Position numbers and translations under genes: made by a program. Under the pieces are notes generated by a model. The model did no database searches. It was not told the origin of the DNA and saw only the letters and a list, made by a program, of their open reading frames with translations. A DNA stretch of 5,463 bases, taken from contig SKIX01000233.1 in the NCBI GenBank assembly GCA_007116195.1, positions 1-5,463 on the forward strand. The letters run 5' to 3'. Positions 1 through 5,367 of the stretch are shown here, one piece after another. Every line of letters begins with the position of its first letter. Position 1 is the stretch's first letter. The DNA is from Marinospirillum sp. Its GTDB lineage: Bacteria > Pseudomonadota > Gammaproteobacteria > Pseudomonadales > Halomonadaceae.

Positions 1-299
1 AAGAGCGCATTGGCCGTTGCCAGAGGCAGATTCATCAAGGCAATCACCATGCACACCATGCCGGCCAGATGAATGTGCGCACGCACCAGGTGAAGCTTCC
101 AGCCCGCAAAAAGGCTCTGGCGACTGACCTGCTGAATAAAGGGCAAGAGCAGCAGCAGTGTGAATACGCAGCGTAAAAAGGCAAACTGGAAAATAGGGGT
201 GCCCGGCTCCAGCATTTTGATGAAAACATCCGAGAGGATCGCCAGGGCATTGCCCAGAACCAGCAGGAAAATGGCGCTGTTGATGGTTTTTCCTGACAT
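1..299 (-). CDS. EamA/DMT-family inner-membrane permease, N-terminal part (cut by window edge)
   Basis: The first 99 codons of a gene that continues past the left edge. It starts at ATG (297-299), behind a G-rich stretch at 305-310 that could serve as a weak ribosome binding site. The protein is strongly hydrophobic: a first membrane segment at about residues 8-27, a second at about 37-56 and a third at about 75-95. The pattern of an SDVFIK-like end to helix 1, a PIFQFAFLRC-like start of helix 2 and an LPLATANA-like end of helix 3 is typical of the first EamA repeat in the drug/metabolite transporter superfamily. Complete members have about 280-300 residues and ten helices, so roughly a third is visible. 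The substrate cannot be read from the sequence; relatives export or import amino acids, nucleosides or S-adenosylmethionine. It is divergent from the LysR gene at 397, a common regulator/target arrangement. A longer open frame at 44-316 on the same strand is a shadow of this one. Confidence 0.85.
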   Translation of the reverse strand, partial: MSGKTINSAIFLLVLGNALAILSDVFIKMLEPGTPIFQFAFLRCVFTLLLLLPFIQQVSRQSLFAGWKLHLVRAHIHLAGMVCMVIALMNLPLATANAL

Positions 300-346
300 T
301 TGAGCCCCCCGTGCAAGGTGAAAGGATCGCCAGTCTAATCGGGCAC

Positions 347-361
347 TTTTATCTGATAAAA
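347..361. promoter_or_regulatory. 15-bp perfect palindrome, candidate operator of the divergent pair
   Basis: The sequence is TTTTATC-T-GATAAAA, with two perfect 7-bp arms around T354. T348 and A360 are separated by 11 bases, matching the T-N11-A pattern of LysR-type binding sites. The site covers -10 candidates on both strands, so a bound dimer or tetramer could control both the permease and the LysR gene. A CTAAT at 335-339 and its inverse ATTAG at 381-385 flank it; CTAAT is the core reported for E. coli GcvA sites, but five-base matches in AT-rich DNA are weak evidence. That the adjacent LysR protein binds here is inferred. Confidence 0.5.
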
Positions 362-375
362 TGATCTTTTGTCAC
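348..375 (-). promoter_or_regulatory. Candidate promoter of the EamA permease gene
   Basis: Read on the minus strand, a GTGACA -35 candidate (370-375, five of six matches to TTGACA) is followed after 16 bp by a GATAAA -10 candidate (348-353, four of six matches to TATAAT). Transcription would begin near 341 and give a leader of about 40 nt before the ATG at 299. The -10 overlaps the palindrome at 347-361, which suggests control by a protein bound there. Assigned by eye only. Confidence 0.4.
354..362 (+). promoter_or_regulatory. Candidate extended -10 promoter of the LysR gene
   Basis: TGATAAAAT fits an extended -10 element (TG-N-TATAAT with one mismatch). No good -35 lies 16-18 bp upstream, which is tolerable for extended -10 promoters. 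Transcription would start near 368-370, about 28 nt before the ATG at 397. The element overlaps the palindrome at 347-361, which fits the negative autoregulation common in this family. Confidence 0.4.
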
Positions 376-396
376 CAGCTATTAGAAATTTAGATA

Positions 397-1329
397 ATGA
401 AATTGCCGCCCTTGAAGGCCTTGCCGGTTTTTGAAGCCGCTGCACGCCTGAACAGTTTCTCGCTGGCTGCCGAGGAACTGTCGATTACTCAAAGCGCCGT
501 GAGCCACCAGATCAAACAACTGGAAACCTGGCTGGGTGAACCCCTGTTTTTACGCAGTGGTCGGCATTTGCAGTTGACGCAGGAAGGGCACCAGTATCAG
601 GAGGCGGTGACCTCGGCTTTGCTGGAGCTGGAAAAAGCCAGTCAGCGGCTGCTGGGGCAGGAAAAGGCCAGCCTGCGCCTGAGTGTTTACAGCTCCTTTG
701 CCGTGCGCTGGCTGGTGCCACGCCTGCCGGATTTACAGCAGGCCTGCCCGCAACTGGATCTGGTGCTGGAAATGACCGGCGAAAATCCGGTGCTTTCGGA
801 TCGGGTGGGTGACTGCTTCATCACCATTCAGAAAACCTCACCGGCCTTTGACTATGAACTGCTGTACAAGGAGCAGCTGTTTCCGGTGGTGAGTCGCGAT
901 TACTGGCATCGAATGCAGCGGGAACGGCAACTGGATTCCGATAACGCTCAGCTGAGCCTTGCTGATTTGATCCGCTATCCGCTGTTATCCACCCACAGCA
1001 TCTACCAGCGTACGGCCGGAGACTGGCAGGCCTGGTTTGCTGTGCTGGACGAACCCCTTCCGGCCAGCGCAAGGCTACAGCACTTCAGCCATATGCTGCT
1101 GGCGCTGGAAGCCGCGCGTTACCATCAGGGCATTGCCTTGACCAACGACTATATGCTGGCCAACCGTAAAGACAGTGATGACTTTGTGCGCCTGCCCTGC
1201 CATGCCGTGGCCACAGGAGATCATTTTTACTTCGCCTGGAAGCAGGCACGGCGTCAGGAAGCCTCTATTCAGCGACTCCGGCACTGGTTGGTGGCAGAGG
1301 CTCGCAAAACAGGCCTGCTGCACAGGTAG
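397..1329 (+). CDS. LysR-type transcriptional regulator, GcvA-like group
   Basis: A complete 310-residue protein, the normal family length. Residues 1-60 form the winged helix-turn-helix: the start MKLPPLKALPVFEAAAR is characteristic of GcvA-like members, and the recognition helix lies in the TQSAVSHQIKQLE stretch (about 31-43). A linker helix follows (about 64-90), then the periplasmic-binding-protein-like effector domain (about 92-300), in which RWLVPRLPDLQQACP is the usual opening. It is a cytoplasmic DNA-binding protein; the effector is unknown. The ATG at 397 matches the family start, although no clear Shine-Dalgarno precedes it. It is divergent from the EamA permease and convergent with the operon ending at 1378, so the permease and the gene itself are the likely targets. 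Sampled G+C of about 58-65% is clearly above that of the genes to its right. The family call is firm; equivalence to true GcvA (glycine cleavage control) is not claimed, since no gcv genes are visible. Confidence 0.93.
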   Translation: MKLPPLKALPVFEAAARLNSFSLAAEELSITQSAVSHQIKQLETWLGEPLFLRSGRHLQLTQEGHQYQEAVTSALLELEKASQRLLGQEKASLRLSVYSSFAVRWLVPRLPDLQQACPQLDLVLEMTGENPVLSDRVGDCFITIQKTSPAFDYELLYKEQLFPVVSRDYWHRMQRERQLDSDNAQLSLADLIRYPLLSTHSIYQRTAGDWQAWFAVLDEPLPASARLQHFSHMLLALEAARYHQGIALTNDYMLANRKDSDDFVRLPCHAVATGDHFYFAWKQARRQEASIQRLRHWLVAEARKTGLLHR

Positions 1330-1352
1330 CAGAAAAAGTAACCGTTATTGTA

Positions 1353-1375
1353 CTAAGCACTGGGCGTTTAGTTTT
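1353..1375 (+). terminator. Weak hairpin terminator between convergent genes
   Basis: CTAAGC (1353-1358) can pair with GTTTAG (1366-1371), including one G-U pair, around a 7-nt loop, and is followed by TTTT (1372-1375). It lies 24 nt after the LysR stop and would serve plus-strand transcription. The stem is short and the U-run brief, so efficiency is doubtful. On the minus strand the same stem has an A-C mismatch and no adjacent U-run, so no convincing terminator for the operon is seen. Confidence 0.35.
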
Positions 1376-1377
1376 GT

Positions 1378-3129
1378 CTAATCTTTGTAGAGTTGCTGTA
1401 GATAGCCTTGAAGCCTTGCAGCCTGTAAAGGAGGAGAAAAGAAATAGCCTTGAATCAGGTCACAGTTGAGCTTGCGCAGAGCTTCTACTTGATGCTCATT
1501 TTCTACACCCTCGGCAACGGTAGCAAAACCAAAGTTGTTAGCAAGTTGCATGATGGTGGCGACTAGGTTGAAGTCTTCTTCAACTTCATGCATATCAACA
1601 ATAAAGGCGCGGTCAATTTTCAAAACTGAAATGGGAAGGCGTTTAAGATAAGCCAAAGAAGAATAGCCGGTACCAAAGTCATCAATTGCAATAGGTACAC
1701 CCTGCTCAGCCAGTGTTTGTAGCTGTTTAAGAGCTTCTTGCATATTTTCCATTAACCCGGATTCAGTTACCTCAACTTCCAGTGCTTGAGGTGGCAGGTC
1801 AGCCGCTTTGAGTTCGGTTAGCCAGTGTTCAGCAAAATCGGGTTGTATTAACTGTAGACTGGCTACATTCACTGCAAGGCTAAAGTTTTGATCAACAACT
1901 CCTTGATTAAGCCAATGCTTTAGTTGTCGGCAAGCTTGTCGTTGAACCCAGCGCCCCAGTTCTAGTATTTGACCCGTTGCCTCAGCTTGCGGAATAAAAT
2001 CAGCAGGCGAGACCCGCCCCAGTACAGGGTTTTTCCAGCGCAGCAGAGCTTCGGCGCTAAAACAGCGGCCATCGGCAGTTTGTACTTTGGGTTGGTAAAC
2101 CAGCTCAAGTTCGCCACGTGCGGCAGCATGACTTAACTCACTTTGCAAAGTTACTTTCTTTTGCAGCAGATCTTCGAGTTCAGGTGAATAGTCACGCCAA
2201 GCATTGGGCTGATCAGGTACAGCTAAAGCGGCCAGACGTATGAGGGTTTCAGCTGAGCGGTCACCCAGGTTGCTACTGACTCCCAGGCGCACATTTAAGC
2301 GTAAGCTAAATTCATTGAAATGGATCGGCTCTCTGACGGATTCCAGCAAGGAATCTAGCCTCTGAGCGAGAGCTTGAATACTGGTATCTGCGCCTGCTTG
2401 CAAAGGTCGAATCAAAACCCACTCATTACTGCCCCAAACACCTAAAACATCGTCTGGTAAAAGCTGTGATTTGGCTTTATCTCTGAGCGCTAAAGTAAGC
2501 TGATCAGCTACCTCCAGACCGTGTAAACGCGCCATTTCATCCAAGCCATCCATTGCAAAGAAAACGACCATTAAAGGACGCCTGCTAAGTAGCTTTTCGT
2601 GCAGCAGTTCGAGTAAGCCGGGGCGATTGGGTAAGCCGGTTAAGCTATCTTCAACGGCCATGCGTTTCAGCTCAGCGGTGCGCAGCTTAACCAAGCTCTC
2701 TAATTCTTCAGCGCGGTAAACCTGCTGCTGATGTTTTGCATGTTCTTGCAGGATGTTGTTGAGCCGTTTAATGACTTCCTTGCTGTCAAAAGGCTTGGTT
2801 AAAAAATCGCGTGCACCTAGCTCTAAAGCCTGATAGCGAGTTTCCTGATCGGTGTTAGCTGTAAGAACAATAACCGGAGGCATCGCCTCACCAAAACGCT
2901 CACCTAGCTGCTTAAGCAGATCCAGCCCATTAAGATGCGGCATTCGGATATCCAGAAAAATGAGATCTGGTAGTTGCTGCTCTAATCGACTTAAGACTTG
3001 GCGTGGGTCAGTCATGCCATGCAGCTGTTCAAAGCCCTCATCCTCAAGAATACTCAGTAGCAGTTCGACATTGACTGGGTTATCGTCAATGACCAAAAGT
3101 GCAGCATCAGTAAGAGCGTTAGGGCTCAT
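1378..3129 (-). CDS. REC-GGDEF(degenerate)-EAL response regulator, predicted c-di-GMP phosphodiesterase
   Basis: A 583-residue soluble response regulator. The REC domain (about 10-128) has the acidic pair D15/D16, phospho-acceptor D60 (FLDIRMP), T90 and K112, all intact. A charged signalling helix (about 128-160) leads to a GGDEF-fold domain (about 161-310). It keeps DSLTGLPNR, but the signature is GSNEW (233-237), the first metal-site Asp aligns to A192, and the RxxD inhibitory site is LPDD, so it should not make c-di-GMP. The EAL domain (about 325-580) has every catalytic element: YQPK (Q346), EAL (E360-L362), R364, N421, E-V-T-E (E453), D483/D484 in IDDFGTGYSSL, K504, E540 and Q560. It should hydrolyse c-di-GMP to pGpG, with phosphorylation of D60 as the switch. 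The start ATG (3127-3129) overlaps the kinase stop as ATGA, and AAGGA lies about 8 nt upstream within the kinase gene. This indicates translational coupling and a cognate pair. The degenerate GGDEF may still bind GTP as an allosteric ligand, as in some composite phosphodiesterases. Confidence 0.93.
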   Translation of the reverse strand: MSPNALTDAALLVIDDNPVNVELLLSILEDEGFEQLHGMTDPRQVLSRLEQQLPDLIFLDIRMPHLNGLDLLKQLGERFGEAMPPVIVLTANTDQETRYQALELGARDFLTKPFDSKEVIKRLNNILQEHAKHQQQVYRAEELESLVKLRTAELKRMAVEDSLTGLPNRPGLLELLHEKLLSRRPLMVVFFAMDGLDEMARLHGLEVADQLTLALRDKAKSQLLPDDVLGVWGSNEWVLIRPLQAGADTSIQALAQRLDSLLESVREPIHFNEFSLRLNVRLGVSSNLGDRSAETLIRLAALAVPDQPNAWRDYSPELEDLLQKKVTLQSELSHAAARGELELVYQPKVQTADGRCFSAEALLRWKNPVLGRVSPADFIPQAEATGQILELGRWVQRQACRQLKHWLNQGVVDQNFSLAVNVASLQLIQPDFAEHWLTELKAADLPPQALEVEVTESGLMENMQEALKQLQTLAEQGVPIAIDDFGTGYSSLAYLKRLPISVLKIDRAFIVDMHEVEEDFNLVATIMQLANNFGFATVAEGVENEHQVEALRKLNCDLIQGYFFSPPLQAARLQGYLQQLYKD

Positions 3130-5165
3130 AGACTATCCTTACTTAGGTGTTTTTCAATCAACTGATAAAGGCGTTGAAAATCAAGGGGCTTACTAAGCGA
3201 GTCAACAAAGCCCGCTGCTTTAATCTTTTGATCGTAGGCTGAGGTTGCTGAAGCGCTAACGGCAATAACAGGCAGGTTTTTGGTGGTCGGTGAGTTTTGC
3301 AGTAATTTTAAGGCGGCAAAGCCATCCATACCTGGAAGATCCAAATCCATTAAAATAATGGCTGGTGGTTGAGAGGCTGCTAGCTCAAGCGCAAGCTCTG
3401 CGCTATGGGCTACTTCAACTTCAAACCCTTCCTGCTCGGCAAAAAACTCTTGGATCAACCGTTGGCTTGCAGGGTTATCTTCAACATAAAGCAGGCGCTT
3501 ACCTTCAAGCTTTTTGTGCTGATTTTGCAGGCTAGACGCGGTGGCCGGTTTTGCAGGCTGGGCACTAGGCAAGGTAAACCAGAAACAGCTGCCGCGGCCT
3601 TTTTCGCTACGAGCCCCCATTTGACCCTGCATAAGTTCGATTAGCTGCTGGCTTAATGAGAGGCCAACACCTGTGCCTTCGATTTCGCTAGCTTCTGCGC
3701 CTAAGCGATTAAAGGGCTGAAACAGCTGGTGCATTTTTTCAGCTGCGATGCCTACGCCGGTATCTTCAATTTCCAGCAGCAGCTGTTGCTCTAATGGCTG
3801 GCAGGTTAGCCTTACCTTACCGCCTGGTTGATTATATTTAATGGCATTGGTTATTAAATTAATTAATACCTGTTTAGTACGGGTAAAGTCTGCATAAACC
3901 CAGTGACGGCAAGCTAGAGAAGAGGGGGGGATAAGCTGAACCTGGTATTGTTTGGCAATGGGTTGCAGGCTTTCCAAGGTCTCTTGAACCAGGTCATTGA
4001 TCAGGATGCTTTCCAAGGATAGGTTGATTCGGCCAGCTTCTATTTTAGCTAAGTCTAAAACTTCATTGATTAAGTTAAGCAGGTGTTGGCCGCTTTTATA
4101 AATTTGTTCAGCGTGACGTTGTTGGCGTTCTGTCAGTGGCTGCTTACCAGACTGTAAAAGCTGAGAAAAACCTAAAATAGCATTTAAAGGAGTGCGTAGC
4201 TCATGGCTCATGGAAGACAGAAATTCACTTTTTGCTTTGCTGGCTTTTTCTGCTTCTTCTTTAGCCTGATGAATTTTGCCTAAATCAGTTAAAAAGCCTA
4301 TGAACTGACGTTCATGTGCAGTCGCTGTAGGCACTTCTGTTACGGCTAGGTGAATAGGCAGGGTATGCCCTGAGGCATGTAAGGCTTTAACTTCTCGCCC
4401 TTTACCAATAATTTTTGCTTGGCCAGTAGCTAAATAATTCTGCAAATAGTGGTCATGTTCTCTCGCCCAAGGGGTGGGCATGATGAGGTTGATCTGTTGC
4501 CCAAGCAGTTGCTCGCTTTGGTAACCAAGAAAGCTAAGCGCAAACTGGTTGGCTTCAATAATCTTACCCGTTGCAGTGATCCTAATAATGCCGATGGCTG
4601 CGGTCTCAATTAACGCTTGATAGCGAGCCTGGCTGACTTCTAAAGCCTTTTTTTCTTGCTCTAAAAAATAGCGACTTTGATGTAAGCGCAAGAGCTCAAC
4701 TACCTGGCGACCAAGCAAGGTTAGATGTTGTAACTCTTCACTGCTAAAGGTTCGTGGTTGGCTATCGAGGATGCAGAGGGTTCCTAATACCAGGCCTTGG
4801 TCCCAGCTCAGGGGTACACCAGCATAAAATCTTAATTGCATCTCACCTGTGACCAGGGGGTTGTCTGCAAAGCGAGGATCCTTTCTTGCGTCTTCAACAA
4901 CCAAGGGTGCTTGGTTGTATACAGCATGGCTGCAAAAGGAAATGCTTCTAGGTGTTTCCGTGGCATCCACACCCTGGCTGGATTTAAACCATTGGCGTTC
5001 AGCATCCACGAGGGATACCAGTGCCATAGGAACCTTAAAAAAATCTTTGGCGAGCAGCGTTAAAGCATCAAAGGCTTGCTCTCGCTCGCTATCGAGCAGG
5101 TTTAATGCATATAGTTGAGCCAAACGCTCCTGCTCATTTGCTGGTAAGAGTACCTCTGGTGACAT
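3126..5165 (-). CDS. GAF-PAS hybrid sensor histidine kinase with C-terminal receiver; FixL-like PAS
   Basis: A 679-residue cytoplasmic hybrid kinase without membrane segments. Domains: N-terminal GAF (about 21-160), linker coiled coil (158-186), PAS (about 180-294), second helix, HisKA with H321 in SHELRTPL, HATPase with N440, D468-T-G-V-G and G497-T-G-V-G-L, then REC (about 556-676) with E562/D563, phospho-acceptor D607, S637 and K659. All kinase and receiver residues are intact. The PAS carries REHDHYL followed by KIIGKGREV. H237 and R257 are 20 residues apart, as are the heme-ligand His and distal Arg of rhizobial FixL, so heme and gas sensing are plausible but unproven. The GAF ligand is unknown. 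The chosen start is ATG (5163-5165), with AAGG 7 nt upstream. A frame extending to a TTG at 5241-5243 exists, but it has no Shine-Dalgarno, would translate through the promoter at 5196-5225, and the family's PANEQERLAQL-type N-terminus begins just after the ATG. It overlaps the phosphodiesterase gene by 4 bp. No Hpt domain is present, so H321 could phosphorylate D607, the partner's D60, or both. Confidence 0.92.
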   Translation of the reverse strand: MSPEVLLPANEQERLAQLYALNLLDSEREQAFDALTLLAKDFFKVPMALVSLVDAERQWFKSSQGVDATETPRSISFCSHAVYNQAPLVVEDARKDPRFADNPLVTGEMQLRFYAGVPLSWDQGLVLGTLCILDSQPRTFSSEELQHLTLLGRQVVELLRLHQSRYFLEQEKKALEVSQARYQALIETAAIGIIRITATGKIIEANQFALSFLGYQSEQLLGQQINLIMPTPWAREHDHYLQNYLATGQAKIIGKGREVKALHASGHTLPIHLAVTEVPTATAHERQFIGFLTDLGKIHQAKEEAEKASKAKSEFLSSMSHELRTPLNAILGFSQLLQSGKQPLTERQQRHAEQIYKSGQHLLNLINEVLDLAKIEAGRINLSLESILINDLVQETLESLQPIAKQYQVQLIPPSSLACRHWVYADFTRTKQVLINLITNAIKYNQPGGKVRLTCQPLEQQLLLEIEDTGVGIAAEKMHQLFQPFNRLGAEASEIEGTGVGLSLSQQLIELMQGQMGARSEKGRGSCFWFTLPSAQPAKPATASSLQNQHKKLEGKRLLYVEDNPASQRLIQEFFAEQEGFEVEVAHSAELALELAASQPPAIILMDLDLPGMDGFAALKLLQNSPTTKNLPVIAVSASATSAYDQKIKAAGFVDSLSKPLDFQRLYQLIEKHLSKDSL

Positions 5166-5172
5166 GGTGAAG

Positions 5173-5176
5173 CCTT
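5173..5176 (-). promoter_or_regulatory. Shine-Dalgarno that decides the kinase start
   Basis: On the minus strand AAGG lies 7 nt before the ATG at 5163-5165. No comparable site precedes the alternative TTG at 5241-5243, where the upstream sequence is pyrimidine-rich. This favours the 679-residue product over the 705-residue one. Confidence 0.6.
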
Positions 5177-5191
5177 GAAGTCGAAGTAGGT

Positions 5192-5204
5192 CGTGATTAT
5201 CACG
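5192..5204. promoter_or_regulatory. 13-bp perfect palindrome over the operon -10, candidate operator
   Basis: The sequence is CGTGAT-T-ATCACG, with two perfect 6-bp arms centred on position 5198. It contains the whole -10 of the predicted operon promoter, so a bound protein would block RNA polymerase. It does not match the FNR/Anr box TTGAT-N4-ATCAA, and the regulator is not identifiable from the window. Chance occurrence is possible but its position makes it notable. Confidence 0.4.
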
Positions 5205-5225
5205 TTGAATCAGGGCTGGTGTAAA
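5196..5225 (-). promoter_or_regulatory. Sigma-70-type promoter of the kinase/phosphodiesterase operon
   Basis: Read on the minus strand, TTTACA (5220-5225, five of six matches to TTGACA) is separated by 18 bp from GATAAT (5196-5201, five of six matches to TATAAT). Transcription would start near 5189 and leave a leader of about 24 nt with an AAGG ribosome site. This is the best promoter match found in the window, and the -10 lies inside the palindrome at 5192-5204. Confidence 0.6.
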
Positions 5226-5266
5226 CCTATGTAGCTTTTGCAAGAGAAAATCAGGACTTTAATTCC

Positions 5267-5286
5267 ATATAGAGATATAAAGATAT
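5267..5286. repeat. Short AT-rich direct repeat, 8-bp period
   Basis: ATATAGAG (5267-5274) is followed directly by ATATAAAG (5275-5282) and ATAT (5283-5286), which is two and a half units differing at one position. It lies upstream of both divergent genes. It may be simple AT-rich sequence rather than a functional iteron. Confidence 0.3.
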
Positions 5287-5355
5287 TTTTTAATTATTTT
5301 TGGTTTTTATTGGTTCTGGTTAGACTGGCCTGCAAATCATGTATTGTCCTTTTTT

Positions 5356-5361
5356 AAGGAG
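5356..5361 (+). promoter_or_regulatory. Strong Shine-Dalgarno for the gene at 5368
   Basis: AAGGAG lies 6 nt before the ATG at 5368-5370, near-ideal complementarity and spacing. It is the main evidence that the partial frame at the right edge is a real gene. Confidence 0.75.
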
Positions 5362-5367
5362 AGGCAA

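Larger units (their letters stand above)
5205..5367. other. Intergenic region between the operon promoter and the divergent plus-strand gene
   Basis: No convincing coding frame is seen beyond the rejected kinase extension. A stretch at about 5258-5312 is almost entirely A and T, with runs of T on the plus strand, and may act as an UP element, a bent segment or a nucleoid-protein site. It includes a short 8-bp-period repeat at 5267-5286. No strong plus-strand promoter was found. The best -10 candidates are TATAAA (5276-5281) and TATTGT (5342-5347), and neither has a good -35 at the right distance. Confidence 0.5.

Noticed and set aside
44..316. A 90-codon open frame on the minus strand over the left-edge gene.
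   Set aside because: It lies in another frame of the EamA coding sequence. The frame ending at 299 encodes clear membrane helices with EamA patterns, while this one gives a Cys/Trp/Ser-rich product without family features.
1331..1377. A minus-strand terminator after the phosphodiesterase gene.
   Set aside because: The hairpin has a mismatch on this strand, and the only T-run (five Ts at 1333-1337) is about 15 nt away from the stem, so an intrinsic terminator is not supported.
1175..1381. A plus-strand open frame overlapping the end of the LysR gene and crossing the gap.
   Set aside because: It is out of frame with the LysR coding sequence, has no ribosome site, and its product resembles nothing recognisable.
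1339..1382. The gap between the LysR gene and the operon has pieces (GGGCGTTTAG, GTCTAAT) that recall integron attC core sites.
   Set aside because: Neither a proper GTTRRRY/RYYYAAC pair nor the extended imperfect inverted repeat of an attC is present, and the flanking genes are not cassette-like.
4836..5118. Two overlapping plus-strand frames antisense to the kinase GAF domain.
   Set aside because: The minus-strand GAF reading is well conserved and complete, and the antisense products look like random shadows with no ribosome sites.
5191..5213. A possible FNR/Anr box near the operon promoter (GTGATTATCAC, TTGAATCA).
   Set aside because: The TTGAT-N4-ATCAA half sites and spacing are not met. 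The symmetric element is CGTGAT-N-ATCACG, which is too short for that family.
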